In this document: positions 1 to 9,230 of the stretch, in pieces
Layout: the number at the start of each line of letters is the position of its first letter
Position numbering within the stretch: position 1 is the stretch's first letter
Assembly (NCBI RefSeq): GCF_029227915.1
Contig: NC_079879.1
Location: 13,888,001-13,952,000, forward strand
Reading direction: 5' to 3'
DNA from: Hydractinia symbiolongicarpus
Taxonomy: Eukaryota > Cnidaria > Hydrozoa > Anthoathecata > Hydractiniidae
DNA: 64,000 nt
The notes under the pieces: generated by a model
Seen by the model: only the letters and a program-made list of their open reading frames with translations
Told to the model about the DNA's origin: nothing
Database searches by the model: none
Made by a program: the position numbers and the translations under genes

Positions 1-232
1 TAACACTATAAATTATAAGGCACGACAGATGAGGGTGGGTAGGGACCCATGGGGAGGGGGCCCGGGGGACACGGCGGGGGTTGGGGGGTTGGGGCGGATC
101 CGGACATTCGTAGGTGCTAACGGATTTTATGGACTCTTCTATCGTTGATTTGACGTGGATGATCTATAAATTGACGTGGAGTGGTACAGAATATATTAAT
201 CGCTGTCCTAGGATCCGCATTTTCCTATCTCT
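1..232. mobile_element. Right terminus of a third Polinton (rest lies left of the window)
   Basis: The last bases, about 203-232, read CTGTCC...TTTTCCTATCTCT. This is the same terminal signature, including the final CT, as the right ends at 13345 and 15801. Immediately after 232 the minus-strand polymerase reading of the older Polinton begins in mid-codon, which places the junction. Only the outermost 30 bases resemble the other termini, so this is a related but distinct family. A 10-bp direct repeat, TTGACGTGGA, occurs at 150-159 and 171-180. No coding region is recognisable in these 232 bases. The target-site duplication cannot be tested because the other end is outside the window. Confidence 0.7.
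33..94 (+). other. G-rich tract with G-quadruplex potential
   Basis: The plus strand has at least eight runs of three to six G separated by short loops, within 62 bases of otherwise AT-rich sequence. It lies about 140 bp inside the Polinton terminus. Folding is inferred from composition only. Confidence 0.55.
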
Positions 233-793
233 AGGAGGATATCGGGATCAGTGACAAGCTCTAACTTAATCCCCGTAACTTTGAGTGCAGCCTTCCATTT
301 CAGGCCGGGTGCGGAGTAGAAATGGGCGGGATCAAGGTTGTAGTTGTCCAAGCACACGTCTCGGAATGTTTCAGACACGTCGGCCAACAGCAGTACGTCT
401 ATTGTTAGGTAGATGTCGTGATAGTCTCCCATGGTGACGTTATCACCCTCTGGGGTAATGACATCCCTTACCTTTTTAGCATCGGTATAGTCATTGTCGC
501 TGATCCCCTTCATATTCATCTTGCTATGGAATGCCTCTTTTGATGGTAGCTCCAGCTCTTCGAATCGCTGCCATCCATCCATATACTCTACGGGGTACAC
601 GCCTTTTCGAAGCATCAGCCTTAAGGTATCATCTTTGTCGATGAACTTTGCCATGGATGGTACGTTTGCCTCCACCCGGTCCCGATTAAGCTGCTTTGTG
701 GTATTTGAGTTACAATTTTTGCACCAAAACGTTGCCATGTATTCGGCGTCTATGTCCTGGAATTCAAGACAGGTATCTGCACACACTGACGCG
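233..793 (-). pseudogene. Middle part of the older Polinton's DNA polymerase B
   Basis: The minus strand reads a protein-primed family B polymerase segment between the exonuclease II region and the palm. It includes the YMDGW block, the exonuclease III-type block around IYLTIDVLLLADVSETFR, and the HFYSAPGLKWKAAL block. The same region of the inner element's polymerase lies at about 3160-3540 on the opposite strand, so the two copies are homologous but inverted. The reading starts abruptly after 793, where the inner Polinton terminus begins, and is cut at 233 by another Polinton terminus. Its upstream part continues at 13346-15489. This is a broken gene of a dead element. Confidence 0.85.
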
Positions 794-965
794 AGAGATA
801 GGAAAATGTTCGTTCTGGGACAGTCGACGGACGACGAAGACAAATTTCTGAAATCCGAAATCCCAATTCCGACAAATCCGAAAACAAATCTGACTCCGAT
901 AAAATCCTACGCATGCGCAATAGCGAATAACGGGAATAATGCTGACATGAACAAAAATAGAGATT
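794..965 (+). repeat. Left terminal inverted repeat of the inner Polinton
   Basis: The sequence matches the reverse complement of 13187-13345 along its length, with a 12-bp insertion near position 840 and scattered substitutions. Shared blocks include TTCTGGGACAGTCGAC, CCGACAAATCCGAAAAC and ACGCATGCGCAATAGCG. Confidence 0.9.
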
Positions 966-1018
966 ACGCAATTGAATACTGTCCCAGAACTTGTAGTTGA
1001 AATCTATATACAATAAAG

Positions 1019-4000
1019 ATGAATACACACACCGTGAAAGAGTGACACGCTATTGCGAGAACCCGTGGACTTACGCGCTATTCCAAGCTACGCAAAGCCG
1101 ACCTTGTTGCACTCGTGGAGGCATCTCCACAACCCGCTCCTGCTCAAGGATCATTTACACCAGATGCCTTGGATATATTCGAGCGTCAAGAGATGGCAAA
1201 AACCCGTCCTATTAAAAGCAAGATTGAACCTCGACTACCCACACCCGAAGCCATGAATGTCTTTGAACGCCAAGAAATGGCGTCCAGTAGTCAAGAGTAA
1301 GCTGCGAGAGTGGTCTGACTGGCTTGTAAACTATGTACCAGAGGGTATTAGAAAGTCTGAGCAAGGTATATATGCATCAGTAAAAAATCGCATCCTTGCT
1401 CTTTATGATGGAGCAAGAAGACTCTGATGAGTGAAGTCAAAGAAGAGGCAAGGGAGGATCATGCTGAAGACGAGCAGCAGCCGAACCAAGACTTCACGCC
1501 TCAGGAACATAAGCATGCTCACCATAGAACCTTCCGTATTCCTGGCATAGACGGTACGGATGTCGATGGGTACTTGGGGATGGTGCAATCACACGTGAAA
1601 ACCCTGGTTGAGAAGCAGGTAAAGACTGCTAAGGTGCAGTGCTCCCTCTGGATTTTATAGAAGAAGCCAGTGGAGGGTACTAACGAGTTTATCGAAGTTT
1701 ATAAGATCTTCCATAGCAACATGACACCGGTCTTTCAGGGTACCATCGTGGACGAGGTGCTAGATACGATGTTTGCCCAAGTCAAAACGCATGTGGAGAA
1801 CCCAGCGCTGCCCAAAAGTGGTTTCACGATCAGTCGAATCATGCATCTCGACGTGGACTTTCATAAGCTACGACTAACAAGGGGTTCCTCATATATCAAA
1901 GCGCCCAAGTGGATAGCCACCAAAAAGGCCATCATTAACCCAGCAAACAAGGTCGAGGAGTGCTTCAAATGGAACATAATCGCCGCTCTACATCATGGGG
2001 ATATCGGTGATTATCCAGAACGCGTGACCAAGCTGAGACCCTACATGCAGCAGTATAACTGGCAGGGCATCGAGTTTCCCACAAGCATCAAGGACATCTC
2101 CAAGTTTGAAAAGAACAACCCCGACTTCGCTGTGAACGTCTTGTACGTGACTGGGGAGACGATCAATATCCTGCGTCGATCGACACTTAACGGACGCGAG
2201 AAACAGGTTAATCTGCTACTTCTCACGGACGATAAAAAAAGTCATTATATAGCCATCGAAAACCTATCACGGCTCCTGGGTAGTGAGACATCAAAGAATC
2301 ATTCAAAGATGCACTTCTGTATGAACTGTCTTGAAGCCTTTCCAACAATCGAATCGCGTGATAAGCACTATACCTACTGCAGGGATAATGAAGCGGTGAA
2401 GATCACGATGCCAACTGAAAAGGAAAAGTGGCTATACTACAAGGATGGTCAGCAGCAGTTCAAGGTACCATTCGCCATCTATGCGATTTTGAGAGCCTGT
2501 TGATCCCAATGAAAGAGAATGCGAAGGAGACCAAGACGAAAAAGCTGAACAAGCACGTACCATGTGGCTGGTGTACATATAGTACCTTCGCCTATAGTGA
2601 TATATCATATCCCTTGCAGAGATACCGTGGTAAGGACTGTGTGAAGATGTTCGTTCAACACCTGGAGGATGAGGTAAAGCGGCTCTACGCTACCTTCCCA
2701 CAGCATGACATGCTGCCCCTAACGGAGGTGTTACAAAGAGAGCACGAAGCGGCAAAGACATGTCACATCTGCATGAAACCATTTAACGATGATCCAAAGA
2801 ACCGCAAAGTTTGAGACCACTGTCACTACACAGGTCTATACAGAGGTGCCGCGCACAACACCTGCAATCTAAAGTACAAGATACCCAGCCACGCACCCGT
2901 GATCTTCCACAATCTTTCAGGGTACGACGCCCACTTGCTCATTCGAGAACTGGGGGAGAAGTATGATACCTAGGACATTGGTTACATCGCTGAAAACACT
3001 GAAAAGTATATCTACTTTAACGTAAAAATCACCGTACCCATTGCAGGCATGGGTTACGGTGATGGTAAAACGCGCAAGAAGATCGAGATCAGGTTCATAG
3101 ACAGCTGTCGATTCATGGCATCAAGTATTTCGCTGAGGATGACACCTTTAAACTCATGCGCAGAAAAGGTGTATATCCCTACGAGTACATGGATGGCTGG
3201 TGACGATTCAAAGAGACTGAGCTACCTCCCAAGGAGGCCTTCTATAGCAAGTTGAACATGAAGGAGATCAGCGACGAAGACTACAAATACGCTCAAAAAG
3301 TCTTGAATGTCATCAATCCAAAGGGTGCTGAGGTCTTGATATGTACCTCGTCGCTGACGTCCTGTTATTGACTGACATCTTCCAGAGCTTTCGAAGTGTA
3401 TGCCAGGAGAACTACAAGCTCGATCCTGCTTATTTCTACAGCACACCAGGCTTGGCATGGAAAGCAGCGTTAAAGTACACATAAATCAAGCTGGAGCTGC
3501 TAACGGACCCTGACATGCTCCTAATGTTCGAAAGAGATATCGAGGCGGTATAACTCAAGCGGTGCACATGTATGTCAAAACCAACAACAAGTACATGGGG
3601 GATCAATACGATCCAGAGGCTGAGTCGTCATACTTGCAGTATCTCGATGCCAACAATTCGTATGGCTGGGCCATGCGTAAAGACCTACCCACGCATGGAT
3701 TCAAATGGTTATCGAACGTTGAGACCTTTACAGAGAAGAGGATCGAGAAGCTCGTTGCTGACAACAAGCATGGAATCATCTTGAAGGTTGACATCTATTA
3801 TCCAAAGAGCCTACACGACAAGCAAAATGAGCTCCCCTTTCTACCGGAGCGCAAGGTGGTTCACAGGGTCGAGAAACTGATACCAAATCTCGAGCACAAG
3901 CTGAAGTACGTGGTGCACATCAGAGCCCTTCATCAAGCTTTAAAGCATGGGCTCGAGCTTAAGAAGGTGTATAGAGTCATCCAGTTTAACCAGAAGCCAT

Positions 4001-4865
4001 GGCTGCGGGGTTATATCGACCACAACACGGGGCTTAGGACGGGCGCCAAAAGCGAGTTTGAGAAGGACGTCTATAAGCTAATGAACCTCTCGGTGTTTGG
4101 TAAAACTATGGAGAACTTGAGGAACCATCACAACATCCAGTTGGTTACAAATGAGGACAAGTACACAAAGCTTGTCATGAAGCCCAACTTCAAGGGTGGG
4201 AACTACTTCAGCAGCTACCTCATGAGCGTGGAAATCAGTAAAACAGAGGTAAAGATGAACAAACTGGTGTATATAGGCCAAGCTTTCTTAGATCAGTCAA
4301 AAACCGTCATGTACGAGTTTCACCACGACTATATGCAGCAAAAGTATGGTAGCAAGTTGCGGATCTGCTATATGGACACCGATTCCTTCGTCTATCACAT
4401 CAGAACAGAGGACTTTTATCGTGACATTGCCGATGATGTAGAGGCACGTTTCGATACGAGTGCCTACAGCAAGGATGACAACAGACCCCTCCCCATTGGT
4501 AAAAAAAAAAGGTTGTGGGCTTGATGAAGGATGAGCTAAATGGCAAAATCATGACAGAATTCATCACTCTTAGAGCAAAGCTGTATGCGTACAAGAGTCT
4601 CATAAAGGAGGGTGGGGATCGCAAAGCTAAAGGTGTAAAGAAGTGCGTAACCAAAAAATCCATCCCATTCGAAGACTATCGGCGCTGCTTGGAGGATGGT
4701 GTCGATATATACAAGACCTGGGTCTGTATCCAGAACAAGGGGCAAATCTATACACAGGAAGTGAACAAGCTGGCACTCAATAAGGTAGATGACAAACGGA
4801 TCGTACAAGCGGACCAGATCACAACGCTCGCCAGGGGTCATTATCGTTTAGCGGCAAATAAATGA
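1019..4865 (+). pseudogene. Protein-primed DNA polymerase B (Polinton pPolB), disrupted
   Basis: This is the replicative polymerase of the element. The N-terminal part has a SAP/Rho_N-like helix pair (LRKADLVALVEA). Exonuclease motif I (YADFESL) spans a frameshift near 2488. A Cys/His cluster (CHICMKPF ... DHCHYTG) resembles a treble-clef insert seen in relatives, and exonuclease II is [11 protein letters not shown] near 2910. Palm motif A is LDANNSYGWAM near 3640, motif B is KLMNLSVFGKTMEN near 4080, and motif C is YMDTDSF near 4370. The C-terminal block KDELNGKIMTEF follows a frameshift in an A-run near 4505. Stops or shifts also occur near 1045, 1657, 2814, 2970, 3200 and 3345-3550, and about 45 residues are missing near 3120 compared with the older copy. 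The stop TGA (4863-4865) overlaps the next ATG. Confidence 0.93.
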
Positions 4866-5422
4866 TAGAAGCATTGTTACTAACAGCTATACTCCTTCCA
4901 TATGTTTTGATCGTGTTCGGTTATCTGAGATACAGGAGGCTATTAATAAATATGTCAAATCTCGTTGATATATTCGATGAAGTTGATACTCCCGCAGAAG
5001 CGCACGAGCAACGTGAAAAACATATTGACAAACGTCAAGCTTTGAAAGTTGCACGTAAGGGTAAGGCACACCTCCTACCAAAGAAGTGTACAAAAGCCTA
5101 TATTGACAAAGCATCACCCGATGTGATCGACAAGATACACACTGAGTACGCTCAGCGTGAGATTCAGGAGAAGGGACAGAAAACCGCAAAAGCACTGTCA
5201 ACTCATGCCATCACTATGTACACCAAGGATAAAAGTAATGTAGTGTCCCTCGATAGCCCCGAAGGCCTGAGGCAAGATATCGAGGAGGATCTTATTATCA
5301 AGGATAGTATGGCTGACTTGGGGGCTCTCACACCTTTGCTTATTGCTGCGCATACGATTAATCACACTCAGCTTTCCTCGAAGCAAGATGGTGAAAATGA
5401 GGAAGATGGTGAATCTGACTAA
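4862..5422 (+). CDS. Polinton membrane-anchored protein of 186 residues, unknown function
   Basis: The reading frame is intact. An N-terminal hydrophobic segment (about residues 3-22, LLLTAILLPYVLIVFGYL) could be a membrane anchor. It is followed by a charged, helix-rich body with many Lys, Glu and Asp and an acidic tail ending ENEEDGESD. The start overlaps the polymerase stop as ATGA, suggesting co-transcription or coupled use of one message. A perfect hairpin follows the stop at 5435-5458. I do not recognise the family. An alternative start is the internal Met near residue 31 (MSNLVDIF), which would remove the anchor. Confidence 0.6.
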   Translation: MIEALLLTAILLPYVLIVFGYLRYRRLLINMSNLVDIFDEVDTPAEAHEQREKHIDKRQALKVARKGKAHLLPKKCTKAYIDKASPDVIDKIHTEYAQREIQEKGQKTAKALSTHAITMYTKDKSNVVSLDSPEGLRQDIEEDLIIKDSMADLGALTPLLIAAHTINHTQLSSKQDGENEEDGESD

Positions 5423-5434
5423 AAAGAAGGTGAT

Positions 5435-5458
5435 TTTGTAAGTCTCACGACTTACAAA
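5435..5458. terminator. Perfect intergenic hairpin (10-bp stem, 4-nt loop)
   Basis: TTTGTAAGTC, loop TCAC, GACTTACAAA. It lies 13 bases after the stop at 5422 and just before the ATG at 5462. A 3'-end or polyadenylation role is inferred from its placement and from the similar hairpins elsewhere in this element. Confidence 0.6.
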
Positions 5459-5461
5459 GAA

Positions 5462-5818
5462 ATGAGCGAACAACAACCACAAGAAGTAACAGTCTTCACA
5501 AAGCCAGCAAAGCACCCAGGGAGACTCGCGTAGGGTCACAAATTGGCGGCACTGAAGAAGGAAAAGAAAAAACTGAATCAACAAGAAGGTACAGTAGAAT
5601 CTACAGTCAAAACCTCTTCTGGGGTGAGTTCTATACAGTCAGATGGTGTATACATTGGTGGAGGCATCGTTGCTATACTCGCCTGAGTAGGAGTTGGGTT
5701 CTATATTTTCCGTAAAAAGTCCGCAGCGGATCAACATCCTGCTAAAACACATACACCGGAGCAGCCCCAGCGGGAGCCTACAGCCCAGCCCGATAATGAC
5801 TTTTTTTCCATGCGATAA
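5462..5818 (+). pseudogene. Small single-pass membrane protein of the Polinton, two in-frame stops
   Basis: The frame runs from ATG 5462 to TAA 5816-5818 (118 codons) with a TAG near codon 24 and a TGA near codon 75. The N-terminus has a basic block of the type KPAKHPGRLA...GHKLAALKKEK. A hydrophobic stretch, YIGGGIVAILA then VGVGFYIF, forms one membrane segment interrupted by the second stop. A Pro/Gln-rich tail (EQPQREPTAQP) follows. The combination of a basic N-terminus, one membrane span and a short tail recurs in cnidarian Polintons as far as I recall, but the function is unknown. Placement between hairpins at 5435 and 6079 marks it as its own unit, shared with the next small frame. Confidence 0.55.
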
Positions 5819-5830
5819 GCCCCATAATAA

Positions 5831-6066
5831 ATGAAAGAGTATCAGAAAGAAGTCGTCTATTCTCTGAGGGAATCTGTCAGACTTGTATCCTATACTATTA
5901 TCTTGGCATTAGGAGCAAAAAGGCGCTGGAAGTTTCCAGACCAGGGGCCAAGATTGATATGGAGGATGGCTTAAACCTAGCCGGCTATATGACAGAAGCG
6001 ATATTATTCGATGATTACGCGATAAAACAAGATTGGTATAAGCGTTCCATGATGCCCAAACCTTAA
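5831..6066 (+). pseudogene. Small Polinton ORF, frameshifted
   Basis: ATG at 5831 opens 46 codons (MKEYQKEVVYSL...) to a TAA near 5971. Another frame from about 5920 (AKIDMEDGLNLAGYMTEAI) continues to TAA 6064-6066. The two halves probably formed one protein of about 75 residues. It begins 13 bases after the preceding stop and ends 13 bases before a 13-bp hairpin. I do not recognise it. Confidence 0.35.
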
Positions 6067-6078
6067 ATAGTTGACCGC

Positions 6079-6112
6079 ACTCGTGTTTGCCACTCCTGAG
6101 GCAAACACGAGT
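6079..6112. terminator. Perfect intergenic hairpin (13-bp stem, 8-nt loop)
   Basis: Positions 6079-6091 (ACTCGTGTTTGCC) pair exactly with 6100-6112. It sits between the stop at 6066 and the ATG at 6117. The role as a 3'-end signal is inferred. Confidence 0.65.
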
Positions 6113-6116
6113 TAAT

Positions 6117-6614
6117 ATGGAGGAGACCACGAAATGTTCAAGATGTAAAAGGATCAGTTCGCCGGATTCCTTCAAGGTGATGAAAAATGGTCGTTTGACA
6201 AAACGGTGCATCGGTTGCCTCGATACCTAGAAAGCATTACGGAAACGTACCAAATGCCCTCATCAAAAACGGAGGCCCCAGTGCAAGGAATGCGATTTCC
6301 ATAGGTATATATATAACCTTATTCTAACTATGATTCGCGATGCTCTAAACCATGATACGAAGATTAGCTCTACCGAGTACCTAGGGCGCGGTATATGCAC
6401 ATTCCTTGGTCACATCCTAGATTAATTCACAGACGGGATGAGCTGGAACAACAGGGGGCAGTGGCAATTTGATCACAAGATCCCGGTTAAATATAAGGAG
6501 AATGGAGAATATCCCAGCGATGAAGTACAATTAGCGAGACTCCACTACACTAACATGCAACCCATGTGGGTAAGTGAAAATCAAACCAAGGGCAGCCGCT
6601 TCATATCAGAATAA
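6117..6614 (+). pseudogene. HNH/endonuclease VII-like protein with zinc finger, two in-frame stops
   Basis: The frame of 165 codons has a TAG at 6228-6230 and a TAA at 6423-6425. The N-terminus has two CxxC pairs (CSRC near residue 8 and CIGC near 32) and a third (CKEC near 58), a probable zinc-binding head. The C-terminal half carries the HNH-like pattern GQWQFDHKIPVKYK followed by LHYTNMQPMWVSENQTKGSRF. This pattern is typical of HNH nucleases in large DNA viruses and related elements. The likely role is DNA cleavage during replication, recombination or genome processing. It lies between two hairpins and upstream of the packaging ATPase. Confidence 0.75.
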
Positions 6615-6629
6615 GCGTGCGCGGTTCTA

Positions 6630-6644
6630 TCTGCCCATGGCAGA
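6630..6644. terminator. Short intergenic hairpin
   Basis: TCTGCC, loop CAT, GGCAGA lies between the nuclease stop (6614) and the ATPase ATG (6649). Flanking GTTC (6624-6627) and GAAC (6651-6654) can extend the pairing. The short stem makes it weaker than its neighbours. Confidence 0.4.
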
Positions 6645-6648
6645 CTGA

Positions 6649-7253
6649 ATGAACATGACTCTGGATGTTGTCTTACAACCTCATACAGCAATCTTCACCG
6701 GGCCTACCTCGTGTGGTAAGACCCAGCGTGTACTCGATCTCTTAGAGAGCGAGTACAAGCACCATTTCTTCAACGTTGTCATCCTCTGCCCCACCATCCG
6801 CTGGAATAAGACCTACCTCGATAGAGCATCGCTTTGGAAGGATGACTACGTGTTCCTTATAGAGCTAGGTGATCAACTCTTTTACTGGATCGAGTAACTA
6901 TCAAAGCTGTTCGCGGGTAAAGAGACTCTGTTCATCGTCGACGATCTTATAGCCGATGAGAGCCTCGACAAGACGCGTCAACCTCTGCTCGAGCTGGCCA
7001 TCAGTGGGAGACATAGAAAGTATAGCTTGTGGCTGCTAACGCAGTCATACACGGCTTTGCCTAAAAATCTACGTAACAGAAGATGCAGCTGTTTATATGG
7101 TACCCCCACGAAAGGAGCAACATGAAGCTGGTGGATGAAGAAACCAACATGATCTCGGATTGGGAGAGCATCAAAACCCAGTTGAAAAAGTCCGAGCACG
7201 CCTGCTTGTACATTAGGTTGAAGCACCCTTGGACCTGGAACATTTTGGAGTGA
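6649..7253 (+). pseudogene. A32/FtsK-type genome-packaging ATPase of the Polinton, disrupted
   Basis: The product would pump element DNA into capsids. Walker A is GPTSCGKT at residues 18-25. Walker B is LFIVDD near 6940. The downstream block SGRHRKYSLWLLTQSY is the conserved sensor region of adenovirus/Polinton-type packaging ATPases. A TAA at 6895-6897 splits the frame after WIE, and a frameshift near 7080 puts the C-terminus (NMKLVDEETNMISDWESI ... WNILE) in another frame ending at 7253. The full length would be about 200 residues, normal for the family. Hairpins flank it on both sides. Confidence 0.9.
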
Positions 7254-7261
7254 CGCGGACA

Positions 7262-7288
7262 TCAGTTGTACCCGGCGGGTACAACTGA
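7262..7288. terminator. Perfect hairpin after the packaging ATPase (12-bp stem, 3-nt loop)
   Basis: TCAGTTGTACCC, loop GGC, GGGTACAACTGA lies 9 bases after the stop at 7253. Confidence 0.65.
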
Positions 7289-7324
7289 AATTGGAGCATT
7301 TTGCCTTGACTTTTAACTAAATAA

Positions 7325-7474
7325 ATGACTTGTATCGAAAAATTACGAGAGGAAGAAATCCGGAAATTGGAGGAAACAATTGAGGACTTGGAAGCGAGTC
7401 TTGAGGAAAGAAATTGGGAGCTGTATAGGATGAATCTAAGGGATAAATACAACAACTGGATCGCTTTACCATGA
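7325..7474 (+). CDS. 49-residue coiled-coil protein of the Polinton
   Basis: ATG 7325 to TGA 7472-7474 is intact. The protein is MTCIEKLREEEIRKLEE... and is almost entirely charged helix with a coiled-coil-like heptad pattern over residues 4-40, ending NNWIALP. It lies between two strong hairpins, at 7262-7288 upstream and 7508-7558 downstream. It is an independent small gene, not a shadow of another frame. The function is unknown; a small structural or DNA-associated protein is possible. Confidence 0.5.
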   Translation: MTCIEKLREEEIRKLEETIEDLEASLEERNWELYRMNLRDKYNNWIALP

Positions 7475-7507
7475 TCCACTATATGATGAAATATTAAGAC
7501 CATTTCA

Positions 7508-7558
7508 CGTCACCTTTCCAAGGGTGTCCTTAGTAAGGACACCCTTGGAAAAGTGACG
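7508..7558. terminator. Long hairpin between convergent genes
   Basis: CGTCAC pairs with GTGACG at the outside, and after one mismatch about 15 bases (TTTCCAAGGGTGTCC) pair with GGACACCCTTGGAAA around loop TTAGTAA. It separates the plus-strand gene ending at 7474 from the minus-strand integrase ending at 7670. It could serve as a bidirectional 3' signal. Confidence 0.7.
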
Positions 7559-7669
7559 GAGCCACGAGCCACATGGTCAAAATATGTGTCTGTGCGACAT
7601 ACACATATTAAACTGAGCAATTCCCCGTAGCGGGCGAACCAGTGAAATGGCCCATCTGACTCGAGAAAA

Positions 7670-8580
7670 TTACCACTCTTTAACATGCTCCGGAGGTACT
7701 TCAGCATCCTCTGGTATTAGCATCAACTCCTCCGCCACAAAGCTTCGATCAGGCCCATCAGCTAAATAGTACAGGAGACGTGTACCTGTCAAAATACGAT
7801 CGAGTCTGTAAGTCTTTTTGCTCCACCAGGAGTCTGTTGCACGTCTTTTCGAATCTCCATGCTCTTCTCCAGGTTGCAGCAAATACTAGTATAGACCATC
7901 ATCAGGTAGAGGCTTTTCTTCATGCTTTTCCTCACCATGCGGCACCTCCTCGAGCTTGATAGCTTTAGAAGGTTTAATACCAATCATGGTGGTCTTGGTG
8001 TTGTTCAAACTTTTCACGATAGTATACAAGTGTTTAACCCATGTACTACTTTGTTCATCACTGACCAGCTCTTGAGCATCTTGAGGTTTGAAGAGCCTCT
8101 CGGCGAGCACCTTGTTTTAGGACTCGACAAAAGCCGTGAAAGTGTGATGGTATTTCGTGGTAGCCCTCTTAATCTCGACACCCTTACCTTCCAGGAGCTT
8201 GCTTGTCTGAGATGAACTCTGAACCATTATCGCACTGAAAGGTCTTCGGATAATGAAGAGGTCCCGCTTTGTATATGTCCTTGAGCATGTCGGTGACTTC
8301 GCTGGCTTTCTTGGTCCTCAACGGCCTTGCTACCTTATACCATGAGGCCACGTCAATGCCTGTGAGGATGTATTTATACGTGTTTCCATAGACTTTGTCA
8401 TGGGGCATGTAGAGCCCTGATGCATTTCGTTGGGCTTTGTAATAGTGAAATGAGGGTAATTGATGCACTTGGACCCTCGAATATGCCTGGGCCGGAGCAG
8501 TTGGCGAGAGAGCCAGTGAATAACTCTCTTTTTAAAAAGGCCAGAGTGTTCAGCGAGTAATTTGATCGCTTTTCGACTAG
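7670..8580 (-). pseudogene. Retroviral-type DDE integrase of the Polinton, disrupted
   Basis: Minus-strand pieces in several frames give, in order, a helical N-terminal region (KKRVIHWLSRQLLRPRHIR, YPHFTITKPNEMHQ) and the catalytic core. The core has D in TGIDVASWY near 8355, D in CDNGSEF near 8225 and E in the FVE region near 8115. The C-terminal domain has TYRLDRILTGTRLLYYLADG and ends PEDAEVPPEHVKEW. Three to four frameshifts separate these blocks, at about 8420, 8200-8110 and 7880. The N-terminus is unclear because it overlaps the oppositely oriented gene at 8562, and an N-terminal part may be deleted. It inserts element DNA into host DNA. Confidence 0.88.
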
Positions 8581-9200
8581 GCCAAGAAAGGAAGATCGAA
8601 GGGTTTGAGAAGAAGGCTAATACACCCGGAGTATCCAACGAACAGCTAGTTATCTGGGACAGGGATATAGCTGAGACCAAGAAAGAGTTAGAACAACTCC
8701 AAGCTCAAAAAGATGCCACGGTAAAAGCACATGGCATACTATCATCCAGTATCCATACTCAGCTGAGAAACATCAAAGACACCTTGATCAAGATCGCGGC
8801 GGATGATAAAACCTTGGTCGAAAAGCTCAAGATCTTGTTCAAGGAGCAGGGCCAGACTATCGGAAGTATCGTGAGTGCTGTTGGTCTACTGATTTCAACC
8901 ATCGTGGTCGCTGTTACTGGAGGTGGAGGTGCCGGAGGAGCTGCTGGGGGAAGTACAGGTGGGAAAGGTTTCGTGCAAAAACAGCTTGAAAGACTCGGAC
9001 GATTCTTGAAGTACCTTGCAGGCAAAGCAGGCGCAGCACTACCGGGGATCATTGGCAGCGTGGTCTCGTTCTTTTTCAGAGTTGCAGCGAGAGTCGTCGA
9101 ATTCGAAGCAAAGCACTTGTATATGGCCTTGGCTGCTGCTGTGGGTATTGTTGTTGCGTATGTGGGTAACAGGAGGAGTAAGGGTGAAAAGAATCGATGA
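8562..9200 (+). CDS. Polinton coiled-coil/membrane protein, 5' end missing
   Basis: The open frame runs from 8520 to TGA 9198-9200 without any ATG near its beginning (it opens with TTG at 8562), so the true N-terminus is probably lost. Residues about 1-85 form a charged coiled coil. A hydrophobic segment (about residues 105-120, SIVSAVGLLISTIVVAVTG) is followed by a Gly/Ala linker, a conserved block (FLKYLAGKAGAALPGIIGSV) and a last membrane segment near residues 188-202. Proteins of this layout are common in cnidarian Polintons; the function is unknown, and membrane remodelling or virion-membrane association is a guess. It is divergent from the integrase and convergent with the gene at 9231. 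Confidence 0.65.
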   Translation: MIAFRLGQERKIEGFEKKANTPGVSNEQLVIWDRDIAETKKELEQLQAQKDATVKAHGILSSSIHTQLRNIKDTLIKIAADDKTLVEKLKILFKEQGQTIGSIVSAVGLLISTIVVAVTGGGGAGGAAGGSTGGKGFVQKQLERLGRFLKYLAGKAGAALPGIIGSVVSFFFRVAARVVEFEAKHLYMALAAAVGIVVAYVGNRRSKGEKNR

Positions 9201-9202
9201 GA

Positions 9203-9230
9203 GTCTAGTATGTTGACAAACACATTAGAC
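9203..9230. terminator. Hairpin between convergent genes, GTCTAGTRTGTT type
   Basis: GTCTAGTATGTT pairs with AACACATTAGAC with one mismatch and one G-U pair. It fills the whole gap between the stops at 9200 (plus) and 9231 (minus). The same stem sequence recurs at 11742-11769. Confidence 0.6.

Noticed and set aside
8759-9223. 154-codon minus ORF
   Set aside because: It is the antisense shadow of the membrane-protein gene 8562-9200.
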